Part shown: piece after piece, positions 7,219-15,955 of the stretch
Layout of the letters: each line of letters opens with the position of its first letter
Numbering within the stretch: the stretch's first letter is position 1
Assembly (NCBI GenBank): GCA_934271275.1
Contig: CAKQRD010000004.1
Span: 108,447 to 172,446 of the forward strand
Length of the DNA stretch: 64,000 nucleotides
Direction of reading: 5' to 3'
Origin: an uncultured Clostridia bacterium
Lineage (GTDB): Bacteria; Bacillota; Clostridia; Christensenellales; Borkfalkiaceae
Notes under the pieces: generated by a model
What the model saw: the letters and a program-made list of their open reading frames with translations, nothing else
What the model was told of the DNA's origin: nothing
Database searches by the model: none
Translations under genes and position numbers: made by a program

Positions 7219-9102
7219 ATGAAAAAGACAAAATTGTTTGCGATATTGTTCTGCTTCGTTCTTGCGGTAGCGTCCTTCGGGTTTGCCGCATGCGCGCCGA
7301 AAACGGACGATACCGACAAAACCGCTCACCGCTACGATACGGTTTGGACGAGCGACGAGAACGAGCATTATCACAAATGCACGGACGAGGGTTGCACGGA
7401 GGTAGCGGATAAAGCCGCACACACCTTTACGGACAATGTTTGCACCGTTTGCGGCTACAAAAAGGCTGAAAAACCCGTGGACCCCGTTGATCCCGTAGAC
7501 CCGCCGGACGATCCGGCGAAGCCGACGAAGCCTGACGAATCGAACCCCAAATACACTGCTTTCGTACAGTCCGTATCAGAGCTTAAACCGAGCGAAGGCT
7601 TCACGGTAAGTCTTTCGGACTGGAAGTACAAACAAAATAAAATGTATTCGGCGATAAAAACGGGCGAAGGCGAAGAAGATTTTGTAATCGTTATCGGCAA
7701 CGCGGAAATAAACGTTGACTTCGAGTTATTCGTAGGCAAAAACGCGGAAGGCACGTTTATCGCGAAAGGTCGGTTGGTTTTTGACGGCGTTTACTGCAAT
7801 GCGGATAAAGCGGAACAGCCCGAATACGCGGACGTAATGTCCACGGCAGCCTTAAACGCTACGTTCGTCGTGAAGAACGAAACACTTTATTTCGCTTATG
7901 ATATGAACACTGAATACGACGGTATCCCCGCCGCATACAGGGCGTTCAACGAAGAAAATGAATCGAAAAGAGGTTCGATGACCTTTGAGGAGTTTATCGA
8001 ATACATATTCTCGCAGAACGACGGGAACGGCTCGATTAGCGGCGGAATCGGCAACGACGATACGTTCGGCGGCGGAATCGGCGATGAAACGACAGGCGGC
8101 ATTTCCCCTGCGGAAATGTTTAAAACGCTTTTCGGCGCGCTTCCCGATATGATGAAAAGCCTTCTTCCCGAAAACTGGAACGACGAAAACACCGCGCTCG
8201 CAATCACCTCTATGTTCGACAAGGCGTTGTCTATCGGATACAAGGTTACGGAAACCGCGGACGGCTACGCAATCTCCACCGACTTCAATAAAATCAAAAC
8301 CTTGCTCACCGACCTTGCAGATCTTTCCGTTGCGGAATACCTCGATAAATACGTTCTCGAAGGGCATTACGACGACGTTTGCGCGTTTATCAACGACGCT
8401 CTCGATTATAACGTTGAATTTATCGTCGGCAAGCTCGATGAAATAGGCGTGGATATTAACGCGCTCGTTAAAAAGATGAACGATAATTTTGCGCTTGTCG
8501 AAGGCATCGGCGGCGGAGAGACTATGACCGTTGAAAAAATGCTCGGACTCCCCGAGGGTATGACCGTTAAAGATTTTCTTCTTTCCGAAGACATCAAAGA
8601 CATTACGATTGCCGACGCTATCGAAGCGATGTTAGCAAACGTTCCGAATATGCCTCAGGATATTACCGCAAAAGAGCTTATAAGCGGAATACTCGAAAGC
8701 CTTAAAACGACGAGCATTGCGGAAATAATCCTCATTCCCGATTATAACGAAGCAAAAGCCGAATACAAGACAAAGGTTTTAAACTTGTATAAAACCGAAG
8801 TAAACGCAATACTGACGATAACCGACGCAGCATATGATTCCGTTCTTTACGTTGACGAAAACGGTAACTTCGTTTCGTTTGTTATCAGCGTTAAATACGA
8901 TAAAGAAATCGAGAATTTGGCAAAAGGTTATGAAGATGAATTGAAAAAAGCTTACGCAGAACTTTTCCCCGAAGGCAATATGGACTTCGAGACGTTGGAC
9001 GGCGAAGTGTCGGTAAAGCTTACCGTAACGAAAGGCGAATTTGCAAACGCGCTCGGCTTCGATTACGACGGATTCGTAAAGAGTTTTACAAAAGCCGCCT
9101 AA
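7219..9102 (+). CDS. Putative secreted lipoprotein of unknown function
   Basis: The 627-residue protein begins with a lipoprotein signal peptide whose lipobox ends in FAAC (Cys25). A short His/Cys-rich segment follows (HYHKCTDEGC and VCTVCGYKK, about residues 50-82) that may bind metal. Then come a proline/aspartate-rich spacer (PVDPVDPVDPP) and a large acidic domain with glycine repeats (GGIGNDDTFGGGIGDE). It is predicted to be anchored outside the membrane. I do not recognise the main domain. It is a single-gene unit with a strong ribosome binding site (AAGGAGAAAG) and a strong terminator. Confidence 0.8.
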   Translation: MKKTKLFAILFCFVLAVASFGFAACAPKTDDTDKTAHRYDTVWTSDENEHYHKCTDEGCTEVADKAAHTFTDNVCTVCGYKKAEKPVDPVDPVDPPDDPAKPTKPDESNPKYTAFVQSVSELKPSEGFTVSLSDWKYKQNKMYSAIKTGEGEEDFVIVIGNAEINVDFELFVGKNAEGTFIAKGRLVFDGVYCNADKAEQPEYADVMSTAALNATFVVKNETLYFAYDMNTEYDGIPAAYRAFNEENESKRGSMTFEEFIEYIFSQNDGNGSISGGIGNDDTFGGGIGDETTGGISPAEMFKTLFGALPDMMKSLLPENWNDENTALAITSMFDKALSIGYKVTETADGYAISTDFNKIKTLLTDLADLSVAEYLDKYVLEGHYDDVCAFINDALDYNVEFIVGKLDEIGVDINALVKKMNDNFALVEGIGGGETMTVEKMLGLPEGMTVKDFLLSEDIKDITIADAIEAMLANVPNMPQDITAKELISGILESLKTTSIAEIILIPDYNEAKAEYKTKVLNLYKTEVNAILTITDAAYDSVLYVDENGNFVSFVISVKYDKEIENLAKGYEDELKKAYAELFPEGNMDFETLDGEVSVKLTVTKGEFANALGFDYDGFVKSFTKAA

Positions 9103-9156
9103 ACCGTAAACATTAAAAACGCGCGTTGAAAAAGACGATTAAGTAAATAAACGACG

Positions 9157-9196
9157 AAAGGCGGGCGAATTGCTGCACAGCAATTCGCCCGCCTTT
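9157..9196. terminator. Bidirectional Rho-independent terminator between lipoprotein gene and recG
   Basis: Perfect 19-base arms starting AAAGGCGGGCGAATTG are separated by two bases, with T-rich sequence after the stem on the plus strand and A-rich sequence before it. It separates two convergent genes. Confidence 0.92.
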
Positions 9197-9216
9197 ATTT
9201 CGCCTTTCAAACGCTT

Positions 9217-11232
9217 TTAATTCATCGTCACGTCTTTTAACTTATTATACTTTCTTATCGCGACTTCTTTAATTTTCTCCGTATCGGCACCCGAAACGAA
9301 CGCCTCGTCCGAAAGCTTTTTCGCAAGGAAAATAGAATCCGTTCCGTACGCAAGATCCCCCAAATCGTTCATAAATTTACCGCTTTGGCGGCTTCCCATG
9401 AAGTCGCCGGAACCGCGCAGCTTATAATCGTATTCGGAGATTTTAAATCCGTCCGAATTATCCTTGATTATTTTAAGCCGTTCTATCGCCGTTTCGCTCG
9501 TACTCGCGGATGTCAGAAAACAATAGCTCTTTTTATCCGACCTGCCTACCCTGCCTCGGAGTTGATGCAACTGCGACAGCCCGAACCGTTCCGCGTTATA
9601 AATGACCATGACGGAAGCGTCCGGCACGTCCACGCCGACCTCTATAACCGTCGTGGAAACGAGCGCGCCGTACTCCTTTTCCTTAAACGCGCGCATAATT
9701 TCGTCTTTCTCTTTATCCTTCATTTTGCCGTGCAGAAGCCCGAACTTCACGTTCGGCATTCTTTCTTTAAGCTCCTCGAAAAGCTCCGTCACGCTGATTA
9801 AAGTTCCCTCGTCGTCCCCTTCGATTTTTGGGCAAACGAAATACGCCTGTCTTCCGAAAGATACTTCTTTTTCGATAAATTTCAGCATATCGAGATACTT
9901 TTCCTGCGGAACGATGTTGGTTTGTATCGGCACGCGCTCTTTCGGTTTATCGGTTATCGTCGTTATATCGAGGTCGCCGTAAAAAATAAGCGAAAGAGTT
10001 CTCGGGATAGGCGTCGCGCTCATAACGAGTACGTCCGGCGTAACGCCTTTGTTCATAAGTCCGCTCCTTTGCGCCACGCCGAAGCGTTGCTGTTCGTCGC
10101 ATACGCATAACGAAAGCCGCTTAAATTCCACGTCGTCTTCTAACAGCGCGTGCGTGCCGACAAGTATATTTATTATGCCGAGCTTAACGGCGCCTTTCAT
10201 TTCCCGCTTTTCTTTTGCCGTCATAGAACCCGTGATAAGTCCCACGTTATAATCGGGAAAAGCTCTCTTTGCCGCCTCGTAATTCTGGCGTGCAAGCACT
10301 TCCGTCGGCGCAAGCATTGCCGCCTGATACCCGCTATAAAGCGCGATATATATGGCGCACATACTCACCGCCGTTTTACCGCTTCCCACGTCGCCCTGAA
10401 CGAGTCTGTTCATCACCGAAGCACCCGTCATATCCGCGTAAATTTCGTTCACCGCGGACTTCTGCCCCGCCGTGAACTCGAACGGGAAACGTTCCGAAAT
10501 AAACCTTAAAAGCTCTTTTTCCGAGCAGTCGTATCGGTTTATGCGCACCTGTTCCCTGCCGCCTTTTATGATTTTGAACGCCGAGATAAGCGCGAAATAT
10601 TCTTCGACGGCAATCCTTTCCGAAGCTTTTTTCAAAGAAGAAAACGAAGAAGGATTATGCACTTCGCGATACGCGCCGAAAAGGTCGCCGAGTCCGTATT
10701 TTTTCACGAGCGAAGCGGGTATCGCCGTTGCGGGTTTTTCTATATCGACCGAAAGTCTGCACGCGTCCCTCACTATTTTTTGCGTCAGCGTGCCTTTAAT
10801 CCTGTACTGCGGCACGATTCCTTTAAGTCTGAACGCCTTTTCAAACGGCTCGAAAGACGGGTTTGCAAGCGTGGTATAGCCGTTTTCCTTTCTTACTCTG
10901 CCGTAAAAAAGGTATTCCTCGCCCGCGTTAAGCCTTGACGCTACGTACGGCTGATTAAACCACACGACGGAAAAAATTTCCCCCTCCTGCTCGCAAACGG
11001 CTTTAACCATTCCGCTGCCACGGCGAAAATATCTGACCGTCGGCGTGCTTGCAATCCTGCCGGAAGTTAAAATCATATCGTTATGATAGGCGTATTTAAG
11101 AAGAGATTTACTCGTCATATCCAGATACGCGCGCGGAAAAAAGCGGATTAAATCCGCCGTGTCGAAAATCCCGAGTTTATTAAGTTCCGTTTCGCGTTTT
11201 TCGTTTATTCCGCGTATTTTTGTAAGTTCCAT
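9217..11232 (-). CDS. recG: ATP-dependent DNA helicase RecG
   Basis: RecG remodels stalled forks and branches Holliday junctions. The 671 residues contain the N-terminal wedge OB domain, Walker A GDVGSGKTAVS, a DEQQ box in CDEQQRFGV, MSATPIPRTL and LHQLRGRVGRS. I place the start at the ATG ending at 11232 (MELTKIRGI), with GGCGG upstream; an in-frame TTG 13 codons earlier looks spurious. It lies downstream of fakA, the usual Firmicutes neighbourhood. Confidence 0.96.
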   Translation of the reverse strand: MELTKIRGINEKRETELNKLGIFDTADLIRFFPRAYLDMTSKSLLKYAYHNDMILTSGRIASTPTVRYFRRGSGMVKAVCEQEGEIFSVVWFNQPYVASRLNAGEEYLFYGRVRKENGYTTLANPSFEPFEKAFRLKGIVPQYRIKGTLTQKIVRDACRLSVDIEKPATAIPASLVKKYGLGDLFGAYREVHNPSSFSSLKKASERIAVEEYFALISAFKIIKGGREQVRINRYDCSEKELLRFISERFPFEFTAGQKSAVNEIYADMTGASVMNRLVQGDVGSGKTAVSMCAIYIALYSGYQAAMLAPTEVLARQNYEAAKRAFPDYNVGLITGSMTAKEKREMKGAVKLGIINILVGTHALLEDDVEFKRLSLCVCDEQQRFGVAQRSGLMNKGVTPDVLVMSATPIPRTLSLIFYGDLDITTITDKPKERVPIQTNIVPQEKYLDMLKFIEKEVSFGRQAYFVCPKIEGDDEGTLISVTELFEELKERMPNVKFGLLHGKMKDKEKDEIMRAFKEKEYGALVSTTVIEVGVDVPDASVMVIYNAERFGLSQLHQLRGRVGRSDKKSYCFLTSASTSETAIERLKIIKDNSDGFKISEYDYKLRGSGDFMGSRQSGKFMNDLGDLAYGTDSIFLAKKLSDEAFVSGADTEKIKEVAIRKYNKLKDVTMN

Positions 11233-11356
11233 ATTTTCGCCGCCAAAGCAAGGGTTCAAAGCAAACCGCAAAATATTCCGTCAAAGCAAGGTTTCAGAAT
11301 AAAAAGCAACCCGAAAAAAGTAAAAACGGGAAAGATTTCTCTTTCCCGAAAGTTAT

Positions 11357-12985
11357 TTATTCAAGCGCGATATAGTAGTAATAAATCGGTTGCCCGCCGT
11401 AATGAAGTTCCACGTCGCAATCGGGATATTTATCCGCGACTATCTGCCGCAACTCTTCCGCATCGCTTTCCTTAACGTCTTTTCCGTAATAGAGTGTAAT
11501 TATTTCCTCGTCGCTGCGGAGTTTTTCTATAAGTTCTATCGTAACGAGTCCGATATCGTTTCCGGTGGCAAGTATCTTTTTGTTATCCAGCCCCATTATG
11601 TCGCCGACTTTGAGTTCAAAACCGTAAAGCTTGGTGTTTCTCACCGCGTAAGTGACCTGACCTACGTTTACGGCATCGAGAGCGTGTATCATATTCGCTT
11701 TGTTTTCGTCCACCGATATGTCGGGGTTAAAAGCGAGCGCCGCCGAAAAGCCTTGCGGAATGTTTTTCGTCGGAATAACGTGAATGGTTTTGTTTTCGAC
11801 GAGAGATTTCGCCTGTTCCGCGGCAAGGATTATGTTTTTGTTGTTCGGGAATACGAAAACGTTTTCCGCGTTTATTCTCTGCACCGCGTCCGCAATGTCG
11901 CTCGCGGAAGGATTCATCGACTGACCGCCTTCTATAACGGCGTCTACCATAAGGTCTTTGAATATTCCCGACAGCCCGTCGCCCGCGGAAACCGCCATCA
12001 TACCCATTTCCTTCTTCTCTTCCTCGTACTTCTTCATAAGCGCGCGGTTCTGCTCCAACATATTCTCGATTTTCAGCTTATCGAGTTCGCCGAGTTCGAG
12101 GGCTTTTGTGAGCGCGACGCCCGGCTGGTTGGTATGAACGTGAACCTTTACGAATTCCAGATCGCCTATAACGATTACGCAGTCGCCTATGGTCATCAAA
12201 AACTCTTTAAGTTTTTCTATATCCGCAAGCGTCGTCTGCTTTTTTATGTTTATAATGAAAAATTCGGTACAATACGCGAACTCTATGTTTCCGAGGCTCA
12301 TTATGTCCGCGTGTTCCATAGCCGTTTCGGAAGACGGAGTATCGGGAACGGACACGTCCCCTCTGACCGCTTCTCCGAGAATAGCTTTCTGCATACCCTC
12401 GAACACGCACATAAGTCCTTTGCCGCCCGCGTCCACAACGCCCGCCTTGCGAAGAACGGGAAGAAGCGAAGGCGTTAATTCAACCGCGTCGTTGCCCGCT
12501 TTGATTATTTCCGCAAAAAACGTTTCAAAATCGGGGCATTTTCTCTTTACGCTCTGTCCGTGTTCCGCCATCATTCTGATAACGGTGAGCATCGTGCCTT
12601 CTTTGGGCTTGCTGACCGCGCCGTACGCGATTTCCGCGCCCGAAAGGAGCGCCTGTGCAAAGGTCTTTACGTCTATTTCCGTTACGTTCTTAAAGGTCTG
12701 GCACATTCCGCGCAGCACCTGCGAAAGAATAACGCCGGAGTTTCCGCGCGCGCCGCGAAGCGCGCCTCTCGAAATCGCTTCCGATATATCGGTAACTTTG
12801 TTGGTGTTAGCGGCCAGAGCCTCTTTTACCGCGGACTGTATGGTGAGCGACATATTCGTACCGGTGTCGCCGTCCGGAACGGGGAACACGTTCAGCGCGT
12901 CTACCGTTACTCTGTTTATTTCGAGCATTTTTGCCGCGGTCACTATCATTGACCTCAGCATCGCTCCGTTTATCGTTTTTTGCAT
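11357..12985 (-). CDS. fakA: Fatty acid kinase A subunit FakA (DAK2/DegV-linked YloV family)
   Basis: FakA is the ATP-binding subunit that phosphorylates fatty acids presented by a FakB (DegV) protein. The 542 residues start with a DAK2 kinase domain (VFPVPDGDTGTNM and RGARGNSGVILSQ), followed by the FakA middle domain and the C-terminal domain ending YYYYIALE. It follows the Asp23 gene, as in Bacillus yloU-yloV. A candidate DegV partner is encoded at 52927-53817. Confidence 0.94.
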   Translation of the reverse strand: MQKTINGAMLRSMIVTAAKMLEINRVTVDALNVFPVPDGDTGTNMSLTIQSAVKEALAANTNKVTDISEAISRGALRGARGNSGVILSQVLRGMCQTFKNVTEIDVKTFAQALLSGAEIAYGAVSKPKEGTMLTVIRMMAEHGQSVKRKCPDFETFFAEIIKAGNDAVELTPSLLPVLRKAGVVDAGGKGLMCVFEGMQKAILGEAVRGDVSVPDTPSSETAMEHADIMSLGNIEFAYCTEFFIINIKKQTTLADIEKLKEFLMTIGDCVIVIGDLEFVKVHVHTNQPGVALTKALELGELDKLKIENMLEQNRALMKKYEEEKKEMGMMAVSAGDGLSGIFKDLMVDAVIEGGQSMNPSASDIADAVQRINAENVFVFPNNKNIILAAEQAKSLVENKTIHVIPTKNIPQGFSAALAFNPDISVDENKANMIHALDAVNVGQVTYAVRNTKLYGFELKVGDIMGLDNKKILATGNDIGLVTIELIEKLRSDEEIITLYYGKDVKESDAEELRQIVADKYPDCDVELHYGGQPIYYYYIALE

Positions 12986-13096
12986 TATATAACTCCTGAT
13001 ATAAAGGGAAAAAGCTTTTTCAGTCTTATAACCCGAGAATTTCTCGGACGGGAAAAACGGGAAAACGGGAAAAAGCCCGACCGTGCGGGCTGTCCG

Positions 13097-13447
13097 TTAT
13101 TCCTTAACCCCCATAACGGTCACGTTCATGGTATCGACTATCATACCCGTGAACCTTTCCACCTTATACTTGATGGATTCTTTAAGGGCTTCTATAACGG
13201 CGACGATGGAAACGCCGAATTTGACGACCACCGAAACGTCTATGAATATTCTGTCGCCCGAGCTTTTGACTTTTACGCCCCTTACGCTCGTGCCGAAACG
13301 GAAAAAACTTACCACGGAATCGAAAATACTCGCCGAAACGAAATCTACTATTCCGTAGCAATCGGAAGCGACGTGATAAACGTATTTAGCGATAGTCGCG
13401 TCCGAGATTACTATTTTTCCGTATATGTTGTTCGTTTTTACAGACAT
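13097..13447 (-). CDS. Asp23/Gls24 family envelope-stress-type protein (YloU)
   Basis: The 116-residue protein has the family profile: GKIVISDATIAKYVYHVASDCYGIVDF, then VKVKSSGDRIFIDVSVVVKFGV and a helical end. These small proteins are linked to cell-envelope homeostasis; their molecular role is poorly defined. It sits between rpmB (divergent) and fakA (same strand), exactly as yloU does in Bacillus, and probably shares a transcript with fakA and recG. Confidence 0.9.
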   Translation of the reverse strand: MSVKTNNIYGKIVISDATIAKYVYHVASDCYGIVDFVSASIFDSVVSFFRFGTSVRGVKVKSSGDRIFIDVSVVVKFGVSIVAVIEALKESIKYKVERFTGMIVDTMNVTVMGVKE

Positions 13448-13585
13448 AATATCCCCTGTTATAAGCGATATTCATATTTTACAATATTTAAAGCGGTTTT
13501 GCAACACTTTAAGAGAGTTTATTCAAAATTTTTTACTTTTAACGCACTTTCGGGCAAAAATTTTGCTAAATACTATCAAAAAAAG

Positions 13586-13614
13586 TTGCTTTTTATTTGC
13601 GATTATGGTAAAGT
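13586..13614 (+). promoter_or_regulatory. Probable sigma-A promoter of rpmB
   Basis: TTGCTT and TAAAGT are separated by exactly 17 bases and end about 45 bases before the rpmB start. Confidence 0.55.
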
Positions 13615-13657
13615 ATTCGGTGTTGAATAAATAGCGTTCCAAGCGGAGGATAAAAAT

Positions 13658-13849
13658 ATGAGTAAAATTTGCAGCGTTTGCGGTAAAGGCAAACTTTCGG
13701 GAAATACGGTCAGCCACTCCAATCGTAAAGCTCCCAAGTCGTACGAAGCTAACCTTCAAAAAATCAGCGTTAAGCACGAAGACGGCAAGGTTTCCAAGGA
13801 ATACGTTTGCGCAAGATGTATTAAAAGCGGCAAGGTAGAAAGAGCGTAA
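13658..13849 (+). CDS. rpmB: 50S ribosomal protein L28
   Basis: L28 is a small protein of the large ribosomal subunit. The 63 residues match the family: CSVCGKGKLSGNTVSHSN, the basic RKAPKSYEANLQ and a C-terminal CARCIKSGKV. Two CxxC pairs (C5/C8 and near the end) mark a zinc-binding type. The ribosome binding site AGCGGAGG precedes the ATG. It is divergent from asp23-fakA, the conserved Firmicutes arrangement, and is followed by a terminator. Confidence 0.97.
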   Translation: MSKICSVCGKGKLSGNTVSHSNRKAPKSYEANLQKISVKHEDGKVSKEYVCARCIKSGKVERA

Positions 13850-13886
13850 GTTATTTTTGTTACGGACGCGGCTTTTCCGCGTATAA

Positions 13887-13914
13887 AAAGGCGTTGCGAT
13901 TTCGCGACGCCTTT
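13887..13914 (+). terminator. Rho-independent terminator of rpmB
   Basis: AAAGGCGTTGCG pairs with CGCGACGCCTTT around a four-base loop. A second small stem (ACGCGG/CCGCGT, 13866-13882) lies just before it. Confidence 0.8.
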
Positions 13915-13977
13915 ACTCTGTTTTAAAAATTTTTTTGACGTTTAAGCTTTTCGGGCGGGTTATCTCTCCCCCGTTAA

Positions 13978-14160
13978 ATCTTTGAGGAAAATTCACCCCG
14001 CTATTGAACTTTTTTGCGGGGAAAGTTCTCCCACATATTATGATTTTTTTGTAATGAAATCCCCCCGATATACTCTTTGGCAGGAAATTTCTTTCCTCTA
14101 TTGAACTCTTTTGCGGAAGAATCCCCCCTTATTCTTGTTTGCAGGGAAAGTTCTCCACCC
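13978..14160. repeat. Degenerate tandem array of ~30-34 bp units
   Basis: Five diverged units of 34, 33, 31, 30 and 32 bases run from 14001 to 14160, with a partial unit before. Each has a TATTGAACTTTTTTG-like head and a GGGAAAGTTCTCCCC-like tail. The best matching units are 14001-14034, 14099-14128 and 14129-14160. No constant repeat alternates with unique spacers, so it is not CRISPR. It fills the gap between rpmB and rdgB. Confidence 0.6.
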
Positions 14161-14167
14161 TTTATTT

Positions 14168-14752
14168 TTATTTCAGTTCTTCTCTCAAAGTCTTTATTGC
14201 GCGAGAACGGTGCGACACAGAGTTTTTTTCTTTTTCGGAAGCTTTTCCGAAACTCTTTTTCAAGTCTTTGCTATAAAAAATCGGATCGTAACCGAAGCCG
14301 TTTTCTCCGTCCTTTTCAAAAAGAATTTCGCCCTCCGTTTCGCCCTCTGCGGAAACGATTTTTCCGTCGGGATAATAGAAAACGAGCGAACAGACGAACT
14401 TTGCCGACCTGTCCTTTTCGCCTTTCAAATTCCTTAAAAGTTTTTCTATATTATGCTCGTCGTTGCCGTCGCCCGCATACCTTGCGCTGAAAATACCGGG
14501 CGCGCCCGAAAGAGCGTTCACGCATAACCCGCTGTCGTCCGCAAGCGCGGGAAGTCCCAGAGTCTCAGCAACGGTTTTAGCCTTTATCAGCGCGTTTTCG
14601 TAAAAGGTCGAACCCGTTTCCTCTATCTCGTAGTTTCTTCCGAACTCTTTGTAGCCTTTCACGGTAAATTCGGGGAACATTTCCGCAAATTCGCGTATTT
14701 TGCCCGCGTTTCCGCTCGCCAGAACGAGCGTTTGTTTTTCTTCTTTTTTCAT
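14168..14752 (-). CDS. rdgB: XTP/dITP pyrophosphatase (RdgB/HAM1 family)
   Basis: This house-cleaning enzyme hydrolyses non-canonical purine triphosphates to monophosphates. The 194 residues contain LASGNAGKIREF, the catalytic-loop motif ADDSGL, GIFSARYAG, GFGYDPIF and the C-terminal VSHRSRA. It starts two bases after the stop of rsmA on the same strand, so the two are probably co-transcribed. Confidence 0.95.
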   Translation of the reverse strand: MKKEEKQTLVLASGNAGKIREFAEMFPEFTVKGYKEFGRNYEIEETGSTFYENALIKAKTVAETLGLPALADDSGLCVNALSGAPGIFSARYAGDGNDEHNIEKLLRNLKGEKDRSAKFVCSLVFYYPDGKIVSAEGETEGEILFEKDGENGFGYDPIFYSKDLKKSFGKASEKEKNSVSHRSRAIKTLREELK

Positions 14753-14754
14753 CT

Positions 14755-15579
14755 TTAAAGAACCTCCGACAGCCTTACGAAATCCGCGGCGGAAAGTTTT
14801 TCTCCCCTTGCGATCAGGTCTATCCCCGCCGAAATCAAGGCGTTTTCCGCTTCCGCACGGGAAAGCTTATAAAAATTCATAAGGTTATTGACGAGCATTT
14901 TTCTTCGCGAAGAAAACGCCGCCCGCACGACGTCCCGCACTTTTTTAAGATTCGCCCCCGCAAACTTCCCTTCTTCCATCGTGATTTTCACCACCGCGGA
15001 ATCCACGTTCGGTACGGGCGTGAATTTCTCTCTCGGCACTCTTAAAACAATCTCCGCCGAACCGCGAAGGTTTATCCCTACCGTTATCGCGCCGTAGTCG
15101 GGAGTCCCCGCCTTTGCCGCGAATCGCTCCGCAACCTCTTTCTGCACCATTATCGCCATAGCGGTAAGCTTTTCGGAATTTTCCAAAAAGTTCATAACTA
15201 TGGGCGTGGTAATGTAATACGGCAAATTCGCGACCATAATATATCTGCCGCCGAGTTTGTCCTCCACCTCTTTTATTCCCGCTTTCATCACGTCTTTTCT
15301 TACTATTTCCACGTTATCGAACTCCGCAAGCGTTTCTTTTAATACGGGAATAAGCGTGCCGTCTATCTCGTAGCCGACGACTTTTTTTGCGCGTTTTGCG
15401 AGAACGCGGGTGAGCGCGCCCGCCCCGCAGCCTATTTCCAGCACGCAGTCGTTTTCGGTCACGCCCGCTTTCTCCGCTATTTCTTCGAGAAGCGTTTCGT
15501 CCGTCAGAAAGTTCTGCCCGTACGCTTTTTTAAGAACAACCCCGTGTTCCCTTAATAAATTTTTAAGCGGTTTATCCAT
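14755..15579 (-). CDS. rsmA: 16S rRNA (adenine1518/1519-N6)-dimethyltransferase RsmA/KsgA
   Basis: RsmA dimethylates two adenosines in helix 45 of 16S rRNA. The 274 residues carry the family start KKAYGQNFLTD, the SAM motif VLEIGCGAGALT, the catalytic NLPYYI and the C-terminal FSSRRKMLVNNL. The usual Firmicutes upstream partner rnmV is not between tatD and this gene; a gene-free stretch with a candidate RNA lies there instead. Confidence 0.96.
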   Translation of the reverse strand: MDKPLKNLLREHGVVLKKAYGQNFLTDETLLEEIAEKAGVTENDCVLEIGCGAGALTRVLAKRAKKVVGYEIDGTLIPVLKETLAEFDNVEIVRKDVMKAGIKEVEDKLGGRYIMVANLPYYITTPIVMNFLENSEKLTAMAIMVQKEVAERFAAKAGTPDYGAITVGINLRGSAEIVLRVPREKFTPVPNVDSAVVKITMEEGKFAGANLKKVRDVVRAAFSSRRKMLVNNLMNFYKLSRAEAENALISAGIDLIARGEKLSAADFVRLSEVL

Positions 15580-15658
15580 AATTTTCCTATAAGAAGTACG
15601 ATAAAATATCTGTAAAAATTCTGTAATCGGCGCGAATATTTTTTTGCGCCCCGCACAT

Positions 15659-15882
15659 TATAATATCGTCGCTTAAAATACCTCAAAGGTCGATAAAGGC
15701 GTTTGATTTTCCGAACTTCCGTTCAATAATTTCGATTTTTGAGCGGAAAGCAAAATCAAATTCAGAATCGGAATTTTTCGCCTTGTATTTAACCTTATCA
15801 AGTTTTATGCGACTCGTTTATACCAACGATTAAAATTTACAGCGGGACTGCCGTACGAAACGTGCGGCAGTCCCGCTTTTTA
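15659..15882 (+). ncRNA. Candidate structured small RNA with its own terminator
   Basis: The 376-base gap between rsmA and tatD holds a nested set of pairings on one strand. GTCGC (15668-15672) pairs with GCGAC (15808-15812), AAGGCG with CGCCTT (near 15697 and 15779), TTTGATTTT (15702-15710) with AAAATCAAA, and TTCCGTTCAA (15718-15727) with TTGAGCGGAA. A strong stem (15841-15877) followed by TTTTTATT ends the region. A TATAAT lies at 15659-15664 but without a good -35. The closing stem, open middle and long distal hairpin recall 6S RNA in outline only; the identity is unproven. Confidence 0.42.
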
Positions 15883-15884
15883 TT
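15841..15884 (+). terminator. Strong Rho-independent terminator with no plus-strand gene upstream
   Basis: AGCGGGACTGCCG pairs with CGGCAGTCCCGCT, extended by TACG/CGTG around an AAA loop, followed on the plus strand by a run of T. Both flanking genes are on the minus strand. It could also act for tatD on the minus strand, where the downstream sequence is less T-rich. Confidence 0.75.
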
Positions 15885-15955
15885 CGTGAGTTCGTTTTTC
15901 TATAACGATTTTCTTCTTCGGCATTTTTTAAAATTTGTTTATTCTAAAAATAATT

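Noticed and set aside
11390..12478. Long plus-strand open frame opposite fakA
   Set aside because: Antisense to FakA, with tyrosine/phenylalanine/valine-rich composition and no recognisable motif.
13978..14160. Possible CRISPR array
   Set aside because: Units are diverged along their full length, with no constant repeat and unique spacers, and no cas genes are near.
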